DNA from: Microbacteriaceae bacterium
GTDB taxonomy: Bacteria; Actinomycetota; Actinomycetes; Actinomycetales; Microbacteriaceae
Direction of reading: 5' to 3'
Assembly (NCBI GenBank): GCA_011620705.1
Contig: WOYR01000027.1
Coordinates: 1-6,991 of the forward strand
Length of the DNA stretch: 6,991 nt
Part shown: positions 1 through 6,362 of the stretch, in pieces
Layout: every line of letters starts with the position of its first letter
Position numbering within the stretch: position 1 is the stretch's first letter
Made by a program: the position numbers and the translations under genes
The notes under the pieces: model-generated
What the model was told of the DNA's origin: nothing
The model's database searches: none
Seen by the model: the letters and a program-made list of their open reading frames with translations, nothing else

Positions 1-2
1 CT

Positions 3-119
3 ATGGGGCTGGCCATCACAATCGCAGTCGGCGGAATGACCGCGATCGCAGGGCTGAACGCGGGCCCAGTGTCTGGCGACTCCGACAACTTCGCTGGTAA
101 CCGGGTCGACGAGGCAGGG
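3..119 (+). other. Out-of-frame 5' end of the secreted repeat protein: signal peptide segment
   Basis: The frame starting at ATG 3 encodes a hydrophobic export signal core (MGLAITIAVGGMTAIAGLNA), a likely signal peptidase site after LNA, then SDNFAGNRVDEAG. It stays open to a stop at 177-180 but becomes basic and low-quality after about 117. The 133-2328 frame, read back from 133, gives GVADAVNATYF. Removing one G from the GGG at 117-119 joins them as VDEAGVADAVNATYF, which looks like the start of the first cell-wall-binding-like repeat (F-A-G-x-x-R pattern). The segment lacks the usual basic N-region, so the real start codon is probably upstream of the window. The frameshift could be a mutation, a sequencing error, or less likely recoding, since no slippery motif is seen. 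Confidence 0.7.
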
Positions 120-132
120 AGTCGCCGATGCC

Positions 133-2328
133 GTGAACGCCACCTATTTCCCATCCGGAAGCACTACGACCGTGGTGGCTGAAGACTCCGCTGCAGCCGT
201 CCATCTGGCATCAAGCTACGCCGCGACCCGCCAGCTGCCGGTCGTCGTCGCGATGAGTGGTTCGTCAGCGAGCGATGTCACGAGCCGCCTTTCGGCGCTG
301 TCCTCAACACACGTCGTTCTTGTGAGCGTCACGCCGTCCTGGTTTACCGCAGGCTTTCAATCCAGCCTGACGGCCGCAGGGGTGACGCAGGACTCCTATA
401 TCCAGTCGAGCGATCTCTTTACCCGCTGGACCACGGCCGCTGGCACCAGTGCGAGCGAGTACGCGATCGCCAGGTCAGACAACGCCTTGGCCATCAACCT
501 GGCCACGTCCTACGCAACTTCCCGGCGAATCCCGCTCGTGATCTTCGAGCCGACCACGGCGACCGCAACGCTCACTTCATTCTTCACGGCGATCGACGGC
601 AAGAACTTGACATTCTTCGACCCGACAATCGTGCCCGGACCGCAGATGACCGTGGCCGAGAACGAAACAATGACAACGGTCGATGTGACTGACCCGCTCA
701 AGGCGTTCGTCTGGGTGGCGGATGGCGCACAACTGGCCGGTGCCAGCTCGAACCGTCTCCTAGTAGGTGCCTCGGATGCGTTGGATGAGCTCGGTCTCGC
801 GGGCGTCGCCGCAGCGAAAGCCAGCGGTCTCGTGGTTCCCGCGGGCGCCAAGGCGAGCCTCAGCACGGGCAGCCGTGCAAACGAATACCTCGCTTTGTGG
901 GAAAGCAACACCGAGTCGGTCACACTCGTCGGCGAAGGGTATACCTCAACGGATCTCTCCAGCGTTGCCGCTCCCACCGCCACGTCACCCTCGGCGAGTC
1001 CCGCGTTCCGAGTCACCGGGCTCGTCCGCACTTCGACGACGTTCACCCTCGAGATGACGAGTGTCTCTGGTGCGACTACGTACACCGGTTATGACATCAA
1101 CGGGGTGGCGATCGCAACCGCCAGCACTCCCAACTTGGTCTTCTCGGCGCCGGTAGGCTCCGTCCTCGTCGTGGCGAGCGGATCATCCGGCGAGCTCGCG
1201 CGAATCGACGTGCACACCAACCAGTACGACGCGACATCGGATCTCGCTACTGTTCTCGCGGTCGACGCCAACGGCGGGACGAATCACCTGTTGATCTTCG
1301 GCTCTCTCCATACTCCAAGACTCATTACACGTACCACCAACGATCCGTTCTCTGATCCTGCGGTCAACGGTGACGCAACACCCATAGCGATCACCTGCTC
1401 AAGCGACTACACGGACGTGACTGCGGACGGCGCGAAAGAGTACATGTACGAGGTCACGGACCTCACCAACGTCGATGTCAGGGCGTGCGGAAGCAGCTAC
1501 CCGCAGGCGGCGGGCAGCGCGACGGCGGGCATTCTCAATCAGAAGGTGACGGCGCCGCCAACCGACATCCCGTGCTTCTGCCTGATGGCGAACGGCAAGG
1601 CCGCTCAGACCACGTTGCCGAAGACCGAGCACAAAGCAGGCGCCTCGATGGCGCAGCAATTCCTCACCAAAACGCTCGACACGGCGCCGGGCGCTGGTAA
1701 AAATGGGCGGCGCGGGCCCGGAGACGGGTGGTCACCGGTCGTCACCGAGTGGCAGGCGTATATCCCTGAGTCGAAGATCATCTTCCCCGGATTCAGCGGC
1801 GACATCTCCAAGCCCTTCCTCTATTTTGCAGGCGATGGTCATGGGACCTGGAACCCCAACGAATCCGCCCGGTTCACACAGAAGGTGACCTGGACTTTCG
1901 GCACCGGCCATAGCGCGACCTACACCGAATCGATGGGCACCTCGGTCGAGTACAAGTGCACCCTGAACGCCGGCAGCTGCACCCAGATCGCGAGCGACAC
2001 CGCTCCGCTGAGCCAACTGAGCGCAACGACAGGTTCCGGTGCCACCTGGGGATCTGCGACCCTCACCGCTGCGGCGAAGAACCCCTTGGTAAGCGTCGCG
2101 CCCCCGATCGACACCAGCGTGCAGATCTACCTCAGCGATGTTGTCTCCTATGTCCGCGGCTACCACGACAACATGCCCAAACACGAGTTCTACATCGGCC
2201 CGCCATACAGCGAGTATTACAAGGTGTACGAGTCGAGTTACATCTCATCTGCGCAGTTGCCGTGCCTGGCCTCGTCGCCCAGCCTGCCGCTCCCCGGCTG
2301 CGGGATCTTCTTCAATGCAATGATTTGA
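133..2328 (+). CDS. Large secreted repeat protein with DUF3238-like C-terminal domain (main frame; 5' end frameshifted)
   Basis: The main frame gives 731 residues from a GTG at 133, but the true N-terminus appears to lie in another frame (see 3-119). Three diverged repeats align at residues about 15-40, 111-138 and 209-236. They share a pattern of hydrophobic strand, A/G-x-S-D or E-D-S, helix with L-A-x-x-Y-A, then a P-L-V-V-type strand. The spacing of 96-98 residues is that of cell-wall-binding repeat 2 proteins. Residues about 290-365 look like a small beta-sandwich linker. The last 200 residues resemble DUF3238: an A-Y-I-P strand near 542, FAGDGHGTW at 565-573, NPL at 650-652, and G-Y-H-D-N-M-P-x-x-E-F-Y at 676-687. 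All eight cysteines (422-723) are C-terminal to the repeats, which fits disulfides in an exported protein. The role is probably cell-envelope attachment; no catalytic function can be assigned. Family names rest on motif memory. GTG 133 has an AGGGAG 11 bases upstream, but starting there would lose the export signal. Confidence 0.8.
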   Translation: MNATYFPSGSTTTVVAEDSAAAVHLASSYAATRQLPVVVAMSGSSASDVTSRLSALSSTHVVLVSVTPSWFTAGFQSSLTAAGVTQDSYIQSSDLFTRWTTAAGTSASEYAIARSDNALAINLATSYATSRRIPLVIFEPTTATATLTSFFTAIDGKNLTFFDPTIVPGPQMTVAENETMTTVDVTDPLKAFVWVADGAQLAGASSNRLLVGASDALDELGLAGVAAAKASGLVVPAGAKASLSTGSRANEYLALWESNTESVTLVGEGYTSTDLSSVAAPTATSPSASPAFRVTGLVRTSTTFTLEMTSVSGATTYTGYDINGVAIATASTPNLVFSAPVGSVLVVASGSSGELARIDVHTNQYDATSDLATVLAVDANGGTNHLLIFGSLHTPRLITRTTNDPFSDPAVNGDATPIAITCSSDYTDVTADGAKEYMYEVTDLTNVDVRACGSSYPQAAGSATAGILNQKVTAPPTDIPCFCLMANGKAAQTTLPKTEHKAGASMAQQFLTKTLDTAPGAGKNGRRGPGDGWSPVVTEWQAYIPESKIIFPGFSGDISKPFLYFAGDGHGTWNPNESARFTQKVTWTFGTGHSATYTESMGTSVEYKCTLNAGSCTQIASDTAPLSQLSATTGSGATWGSATLTAAAKNPLVSVAPPIDTSVQIYLSDVVSYVRGYHDNMPKHEFYIGPPYSEYYKVYESSYISSAQLPCLASSPSLPLPGCGIFFNAMI

Positions 2329-2361
2329 TCCCAAGCGGATCCACAGAAGAGGGGGACATTG

Positions 2362-2688
2362 ATGAACACGGCTATCGATGCCCGACATCCAGCAAAGAGT
2401 GTGGTGCTGATCTCGGTCGCGCTCGGCGTCTGGCTCGTTACCTTCGCGTGGTTTCGCGTACCGGAGTACGTGACTCAGATGCCGGGCCTGACTTATGTCC
2501 TGTTTCCCATCGCCTGGCTGAGCGAGGGCGTAGTCCTCGTGCTAACCGTGGTCGCGCTCGTATTCGCGATCATTGAGATGGCACACCATCGCTTTAGCTC
2601 GCGTCAGGCCGCCGTCCTGTTCGCATCCATTGGTGTCATGCTGATCGTGGGGCCACCGCTACTCATGTTCGGAGGCCTTCCGATCTAA
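2362..2688 (+). CDS. Small three-helix integral membrane protein, hypothetical
   Basis: This is a 108-residue protein of unknown function. Three hydrophobic segments at residues about 12-32, 45-72 and 82-106 make it an integral membrane protein. Short charged or polar loops lie between them (FRVPEYVTQMPG; EMAHHRFSSRQ). No catalytic motif or known family is recognised. ATG 2362 is preferred over the TTG just before it at 2359, because GAGGGGG at about 2349-2355 is then 6 bases away. It begins 33 bases after the stop of the secreted repeat protein with no terminator between them, so the two are probably cotranscribed. It could help export, anchor or protect against its partner, but that is guesswork from position. 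Confidence 0.75.
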   Translation: MNTAIDARHPAKSVVLISVALGVWLVTFAWFRVPEYVTQMPGLTYVLFPIAWLSEGVVLVLTVVALVFAIIEMAHHRFSSRQAAVLFASIGVMLIVGPPLLMFGGLPI

Positions 2689-2763
2689 GCGAGGGCTCAT
2701 CTGCCAGGTCTTGACGCCGACACGTGGCCCGTGCCTGAAGCCGACGATCGAAGGGGATGGTGT

Positions 2764-2838
2764 GAAAACGGATAACGGTCTTCACCAGTAGTAGTTACTC
2801 TGATTGCACTTTTTGCAATCAGAGTAGAAACGTATAAC
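2764..2838. repeat. Imperfect direct repeats flanking the hairpin, in an AT-rich island
   Basis: GAAAACGGATAAC (2764-2776) and GAAACGTATAAC (2827-2838) are similar direct repeats, differing by one A and one G/T. They bracket the inverted repeat at 2796-2826. The segment from about 2760 to 2840 is clearly more AT-rich than the genes around it. Possible explanations are a regulator binding region or the edge of an inserted element. No transposase or integrase is present in the window, so neither can be chosen. Apart from this island and the minus-strand small ORF, nothing else is seen in 2689-2982. Confidence 0.45.
2796..2826. repeat. Perfect 13-bp inverted repeat (hairpin) with 5-base loop
   Basis: TACTCTGATTGCA at 2796-2808 pairs perfectly with TGCAATCAGAGTA at 2814-2826 around the loop CTTTT. 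A further T-G wobble pair at 2795/2827 is possible in RNA. Neither strand has a T-run after the stem, so it is not a standard intrinsic terminator, although it could still halt or stabilise transcripts. It lies 107 bases after the stop of the membrane protein gene, and its sequence supplies the last codons and stop of the minus-strand small ORF. Other possibilities are an operator or a recombination or insertion scar. Confidence 0.8.
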
Positions 2839-2941
2839 ACCCGAGCCACTCCCCGATTGCCCGTCTGGCCAGGACTCCCTGCCAGGCGACGCCGACCAAG
2901 ACGCCGTCGAGGGAACTGTTGAGGTCGTCGCGAAAGGACAT
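2819..2941 (-). CDS. Small hypothetical protein, 40 residues, probably truncated
   Basis: An ATG at 2941 on the minus strand is preceded by GGAAGGA (2952-2946) four bases upstream. It opens a 40-codon frame starting MSFRDDLNSSLDG and continuing through VAWQGVLARRAIGEWLG. About 28 of the first 33 codons after the start end in G or C, as expected for a real gene here. The last six codons (tgt tat acg ttt cta ctc) are AT-rich and come from the hairpin, and the TGA lies within it. This sharp change suggests an older, longer gene cut by the AT-rich island. Its start is 41 bases from the divergent gene at 2983. No family is recognised. It may also be a genuine small protein or a chance ORF. Confidence 0.4.
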   Translation of the reverse strand: MSFRDDLNSSLDGVLVGVAWQGVLARRAIGEWLGCYTFLL

Positions 2942-2982
2942 GAGATCCTTCCGGGTGATCAATAGTCGAGGAGAATCGTTCC

Positions 2983-3381
2983 ATGACCAGATGGCGGTAT
3001 TTCCTCGAAGTCGACTCCTGGCCGCGGGACAAGCCGCCACGCGAGTCGCTCATGCGCCTGCGAAGCAACGAGCCTCTCTTGTGCGCCGAGAGGCTGTTGG
3101 GCGACGGGAAGTGGCACCGCGACGATCAACTTTTCAAACAGATGATGATGGGCTCGTCGAGCTACTACGAGGAGGTCGACGAGCAGCGTTTCGCTGAGGC
3201 GCTCGCCAAGCTGCCGGGGGTCTCCAACAAGTCAGTCGAGCGGCCGTCTCGCCGAGAGCTGAAGCATTTCGCCTCCATGGAGGCCCGCCTCGTCGAGCGG
3301 TGGAGAGCCGTCCCGGTCCCGCCGGGCGCTGCGGATCTCACCTTCAAAGCATCGGCCTACGAGGATCAACCGGACACCTAG
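2983..3381 (+). CDS. Hypothetical protein, 132 residues
   Basis: This is a soluble, highly charged protein with no signal peptide or membrane segment and no family I recognise. ATG 2983 follows GAGGAG (2968-2973) at a 9-base spacing, a strong Shine-Dalgarno that fixes the start. The N-terminal third is basic and proline-containing (MTRWRYFLEVDSWPRDKPPR). A notable central stretch at residues 53-67 reads QMMMGSSSYYEEVDE, followed by a predicted helix (about 66-77) and a charged region rich in arginine and glutamate (87-108). The single cysteine is C34. It is transcribed away from the minus-strand small ORF and converges on the transporter gene, so it is probably monocistronic. It is called a gene because of its start signal and coding-like codon use, not by homology. 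Confidence 0.65.
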   Translation: MTRWRYFLEVDSWPRDKPPRESLMRLRSNEPLLCAERLLGDGKWHRDDQLFKQMMMGSSSYYEEVDEQRFAEALAKLPGVSNKSVERPSRRELKHFASMEARLVERWRAVPVPPGAADLTFKASAYEDQPDT

Positions 3382-3385
3382 CCGA

Positions 3386-3496
3386 TTGGTCGCTCAGGGC
3401 CATGCCGAGCTCACGGAGGTCGCGGCAACGATCGCCGCCCACCTCGTCGAGGAGGGCCTCTCGTCACCCAGGGCGCCCCGGTCGTCCGACGAATAG
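3386..3496 (+). pseudogene. Probable gene remnant in the 3382-3523 gap
   Basis: Reading from TTG 3386, this frame gives GHAELTEVAATIAAHLVEEGLS-type sequence. It has a well-formed amphipathic helix and about 86% G/C at third positions, then loses protein-like character and stops at TAG 3494-3496. No ribosome binding site precedes it, and upstream sequence in the frame is not coherent. It looks like the N-terminal helix of a lost gene. I have a weak impression of the N-terminal helix of small nucleotidyltransferase-like or regulatory proteins but cannot name the family. The rest of the 142-base gap shows no terminator or promoter I can support. Confidence 0.3.
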
Positions 3497-3523
3497 AGAC
3501 GTCGGCGTGCTCGTGGCTCAGGC

Positions 3524-4819
3524 TCAGGGCGATCCCGGTTGCGGGGGCGCCTCCTCGCCGCCGCGCCGTTGCCGGCGGTGCCGCCACACCGTGATCGCGA
3601 GGAGCAGCATCGAGACGAGCTGGAGCCCGATCACGATCGCTGAGAGAAGCGGGCGTTGATCGTAGAGCGCCCCGGCGAGTGCCCCGCCGACGAAGGCGCC
3701 GACGCCTTCGAAAGCCGCGAAGATCCCGTACGCCGTCCCCCGCCGACCCGAGGGGACGAGGTCTGCGACCAAGGCCTTCACGGTCGAGTCCAGGATGCCG
3801 ACGGCCGCCCCCCAGCTCAGCACCCCCACCACGACGGCAGCGAGCTGCTCCGAGAGCGCGAACAGGGGGACCAACGCGATCAGCACGGGCACGGCCAGCA
3901 GCACGACGGGACCCCATCTGTCGTAGAGGAATCCGCTCGCCAGCGCCGCAAGGGCGGCGATCGCCATCGCCGCGCCGTAGAACAGCGGGACGACGGGCAG
4001 GGGCACCAAGCCGGAATCGCTCAGATGGAACGAGATCACCCCGAAGGTGACCAGTCCCGCATTGGCTGCGAAGGCAGCGGCTGCGAAGGAGTAGAACCGC
4101 GCAGACAGCCTGGCCGGCTTCGCGCGTGAGGGTGCGGAGGCGATCTCGGATGCAGCGCCGGGAGCGGCCGCCTCTGCGAGCGGCTCGTACACGCTCATGT
4201 CGGGAACGCGGGTCCGCAGCCAGATCAGCAGGACCATCGCGAGAGCGGCCGGGATCGCCAGGACGGCGAATGCCGGCCAGATCACCGCGCTGACCGCGAT
4301 CACGGCCGAGACCAGCAGAGGGCCGAGGAACGCGCCGAGCTGGTCCAGGGATTTGTGGACTGCGAACCCCCGACCGCGTCCGACGGCATGAGCCGCACCG
4401 GCCAGGAGGACCGTCTTCGCGGGACTGCGCACCGCCTTCCCGGTCCGGTCGCCGAGGATCAGCGCGCTGGCCAGGACCAATCCTGCACCTCCCGCGGCAG
4501 GGGCGAGAGCCAGCAGGGGGATGCAGATCGCTGTCATCGCGTACCCGATCAGACTAAAGGTCCAATACTTCCCGGTCCGGTCGGCCCACGGGCCGCTGAC
4601 GAGACGGAAGGCTTGCGCGATCGCATCGCCCGCGCCCGTGACCAGCCCCACGACGAGCGCCGAGGCGCCCAACTGGCCCAGCAGTGGGCCGGCGAGCGAC
4701 CGGCCGCCGTCCGAGACCATGTCGACGGCGAGGCTGACGAAGCCGAAACTGATCACGACCCGCCACGGCGACCACAGCGGCCCGACACGCTCCGCCAACG
4801 GCACCCGTGGTCGGGTCAC
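3524..4819 (-). CDS. Major facilitator superfamily transporter
   Basis: This 431-residue protein has about 12 hydrophobic segments in two halves, split by an Ala/Pro/Ser-rich cytoplasmic loop at residues about 205-240, which is the usual MFS length and layout. The loop 2-3 signature is SGPWADRTGKYW at 75-86. A second hallmark is D-R-T-G-K-A-V-R-S-P-A-K at 124-135, and G-F-A-V-H-K-S-L-D-Q-L-G at 151-162 precedes a G-P-L-L helix. These match the MFS subgroup with an R-x-G-K-x-x-R pattern; its substrate is uncertain. The second half repeats D-R-W-G at 300-303 and G-R-R-G-T-A-Y-G-I at 358-366. The GTG start is chosen because AAGGAGG lies 7 bases upstream; an in-frame ATG at 4861 has no such signal. 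It is divergent from the flavocytochrome across 45 bases. Export of a metal, siderophore or drug is possible but not shown. Confidence 0.92.
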   Translation of the reverse strand: MTRPRVPLAERVGPLWSPWRVVISFGFVSLAVDMVSDGGRSLAGPLLGQLGASALVVGLVTGAGDAIAQAFRLVSGPWADRTGKYWTFSLIGYAMTAICIPLLALAPAAGGAGLVLASALILGDRTGKAVRSPAKTVLLAGAAHAVGRGRGFAVHKSLDQLGAFLGPLLVSAVIAVSAVIWPAFAVLAIPAALAMVLLIWLRTRVPDMSVYEPLAEAAAPGAASEIASAPSRAKPARLSARFYSFAAAAFAANAGLVTFGVISFHLSDSGLVPLPVVPLFYGAAMAIAALAALASGFLYDRWGPVVLLAVPVLIALVPLFALSEQLAAVVVGVLSWGAAVGILDSTVKALVADLVPSGRRGTAYGIFAAFEGVGAFVGGALAGALYDQRPLLSAIVIGLQLVSMLLLAITVWRHRRQRRGGEEAPPQPGSP

Positions 4820-4826
4820 TCGCTCG

Positions 4827-4833
4827 CCTCCTT
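4827..4833 (-). promoter_or_regulatory. Shine-Dalgarno that fixes the transporter start
   Basis: On the minus strand this reads AAGGAGG, a full anti-16S complement, 7 bases before the GTG at 4819. It argues against the upstream in-frame ATG at 4861, which would add 14 residues and has no ribosome binding site. Confidence 0.8.
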
Positions 4834-4848
4834 CTCGCAGTCTCGCAG
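4833..4848. repeat. Tandem 8-bp direct repeat in the divergent spacer
   Basis: TCTCGCAG occurs twice back to back (4833-4840 and 4841-4848) in the 45-base spacer between the transporter and the flavocytochrome. It lies immediately before the proposed -10 box of the rightward gene and overlaps the end of the transporter ribosome binding site. It could be a regulator half-site pair or a chance duplication. Confidence 0.4.
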
Positions 4849-4852
4849 TCGC

Positions 4853-4858
4853 TACGGT
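4853..4858 (+). promoter_or_regulatory. Candidate -10 box for a leaderless flavocytochrome mRNA
   Basis: TACGGT fits the actinobacterial TANNNT -10 pattern and ends 6 bases before ATG 4865, which would put the transcription start on the A of the start codon. No ribosome binding site precedes this ATG. A TANNNT box placed this way is the usual signature of leaderless actinobacterial genes. No convincing -35 is seen. Confidence 0.45.
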
Positions 4859-4864
4859 CATATC

Positions 4865-6235
4865 ATGACAACTCCAGGAGAGCCGCCGCAGCGGCCGAGG
4901 TACCGCGGTACCCTGATCACCGCCCGCTTCGCCGGTCCGATGGTCATCGGGGCTCTCGTCGTCGTGGTCGCAGCGCTCTGGTTCGCCTTCCGGCCGCAGC
5001 AGGAGCCGATCGACCGCTTCCTCGGCCAGTTGATCGGGGCCGAGGGGATGCTGCTGCTCTCGATCGGCCTGGTGCTTATCAGCGCCCTGAGGGTGGTCGA
5101 GCAGTGGTTCGATGGAATCGATCGCGCCGCCATCTGGCACCGTGGCGTCGCCATCGCCGGCACTGTCCTGATCGCTGTGCACGCGGGCGCAACCACCAGC
5201 ACCCTCGCGACCGCCGTCGGCGAGGGTCTCGGGGCGGTCGGCCTCATCGGGCTGATCGTCCTCATGGTCTGGGCGGTCGCGCCCCGTTGGCGCTCCTTCG
5301 TCCCCAAGCCGCTGCAGGGCGCGATCGTCAAGGTCAACAGCACCCGGATCGCGCGCACCGTCAACACCAGGTTCAAGGGCTACACGATCTGGCGCTCCTT
5401 CCACCGCTTCACCGGGCTGTTCGTGGCCGTCGGATTCGTCCACGGCCTGGTGGACGGAACCGTGTTCGGTTCACCCGTGCTGCGCTGGAGCTATGTCGTC
5501 GTCGGCGCTGTCGGCCTGGCTTTCTACGCATACCGGGAGCTGCTCGCCCGGCGGTTCGCCCGGACGCACGACTACGAGGTCGAGTCCGTGCACTCGGTCG
5601 ACGCGACCTTGGCCGAGATCTCGTTGAAGCCGCTCGGCAAGCGCTTCGAGTTCCGCGCAGGACAGTTCGCACTGGTGAACCTGGAAGCCAAGGATGGCTG
5701 GCACCGCCATCCGTTCAGCATCGCGAGCGCCCCCGCCGACGCGAATGTCCGTGTCGCGATCAGATCGCTCGGCGACTTCACTTCGAATGTCTCCGCTCTG
5801 GTGAGGCCGGGGATGCCGGCGGTCATCAGCAGCCCGCATGGGAACTTCGACTATCACAAGGGCGGCGAGCGGCAGGCGTGGATCGCCGGCGGTGTGGGCA
5901 TCGCGCCGATCCTGAGCTGGCTCCGCGACGCCCAGCCGGGAACGCTGCCGGAGCGCGTGGACCTCTACTTCAGCGCGGACGGGCCAGCGCCATATGCGGG
6001 CGAGATGCGTCAACTGGCCGCCCGTCACGACGAACTGCACTTGCACCTGATCGACACGCGAACCGAACCGCGACTCACCACTGAGAGGGTGCTCGCCGAG
6101 GCCGGCAGGCCACCGCGGGAACTGTCCGTCTTCATGTGCGGTCCCGAGGGAATGGTGAAGTCCTTCCAGAAGGGGCTTTCCAAGGCAGGCGTGCGCCGAG
6201 CCAGCATTCACCGGGAGTACTTCAACCTGCGCTGA
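4865..6235 (+). CDS. Membrane flavocytochrome: ferric reductase / NADPH oxidase-like oxidoreductase
   Basis: This 456-residue protein is predicted to pass electrons from NAD(P)H through flavin and two membrane hemes to an acceptor across the membrane, such as ferric iron, oxygen or another oxidant. The N-terminal half has about six membrane helices (near 25-43, 59-77, 94-112, 121-138, 184-201, 208-224). H92 and H106, plus H180 and H193, give the H-x13-H and H-x12-H spacing that binds two hemes in ferric reductases and NADPH oxidases. The C-terminal half is a ferredoxin-NADP reductase-like module. R-H-P-F-S at 281-285 is the FAD motif, G-G-V-G-I-A-P at 342-348 the nucleotide loop, and C-G-P-E-G-M at 425-430 the terminal NAD(P)H motif. 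All key residues are present. The ATG at 4865 is the plausible start; the frame is open far upstream only because it lies antisense to the transporter. The acceptor cannot be told from sequence. Confidence 0.92.
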   Translation: MTTPGEPPQRPRYRGTLITARFAGPMVIGALVVVVAALWFAFRPQQEPIDRFLGQLIGAEGMLLLSIGLVLISALRVVEQWFDGIDRAAIWHRGVAIAGTVLIAVHAGATTSTLATAVGEGLGAVGLIGLIVLMVWAVAPRWRSFVPKPLQGAIVKVNSTRIARTVNTRFKGYTIWRSFHRFTGLFVAVGFVHGLVDGTVFGSPVLRWSYVVVGAVGLAFYAYRELLARRFARTHDYEVESVHSVDATLAEISLKPLGKRFEFRAGQFALVNLEAKDGWHRHPFSIASAPADANVRVAIRSLGDFTSNVSALVRPGMPAVISSPHGNFDYHKGGERQAWIAGGVGIAPILSWLRDAQPGTLPERVDLYFSADGPAPYAGEMRQLAARHDELHLHLIDTRTEPRLTTERVLAEAGRPPRELSVFMCGPEGMVKSFQKGLSKAGVRRASIHREYFNLR

Positions 6236-6275
6236 CCCCTGGCCCTCACCCCCTCCCCCGCTGACCAGGCAGGAC

Positions 6276-6289
6276 GGGACCAATGACCC
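6276..6289 (+). promoter_or_regulatory. DosR/DevR-like dormancy regulator box
   Basis: GGGACCAATGACCC matches the known core of the mycobacterial DosR (DevR) box, GGGACNNNNGNCCC, at every fixed position. It lies in the 127-base gap between the flavocytochrome stop and the BON gene, 73 bases before the BON start codon. The approximate palindrome (GGGAC / GNCCC) fits a dimeric response regulator. A TTGACC at 6318-6323 could be a -35, but no convincing -10 follows. No intrinsic terminator is seen after the flavocytochrome. Binding is inference; no regulator gene is in the window. Confidence 0.55.
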
Positions 6290-6362
6290 TACGCGGCGGA
6301 TCCGGGGCGGCGCACGGTTGACCTGAGCGCATTTCGGGCTCCCCAAGGGAAGGACGAAGAAG

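Noticed and set aside
1843..1856. GGGACCTGGAACCC, resembling a second DosR box
   Set aside because: The required G at position 10 is A, and it lies inside the coding region of the secreted protein.
2796..2826. Hairpin as an intrinsic terminator
   Set aside because: No T-run follows the stem on either strand, and the stem is not GC-rich, so it is kept only as an inverted repeat.
2697..3068. 123-codon minus-strand ORF over the AT-rich island
   Set aside because: It is basic and low-complexity, overlaps the better supported gene at 2983, has no family likeness, and crosses the hairpin.
4355..4864. 170-codon upstream extension of the flavocytochrome frame
   Set aside because: It lies wholly antisense to the transporter, reads as low-complexity Arg/Gln/Asp-rich sequence and shows no domain. 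The membrane domain begins just after ATG 4865.
4820..5443. Upstream extension of the transporter frame on the minus strand
   Set aside because: It is antisense to the flavocytochrome and is acidic low-complexity sequence. The strong AAGGAGG fixes the start at 4819.
4807..6084. Long plus-strand Arg/Pro-rich ORF overlapping the flavocytochrome
   Set aside because: It is a frame-shifted shadow with extreme arginine content and no ribosome binding site.
6241..6270. Weak stem CCTGG/CCAGG after the flavocytochrome as a terminator
   Set aside because: It has only five pairs with a very long C-rich loop and no T-run.
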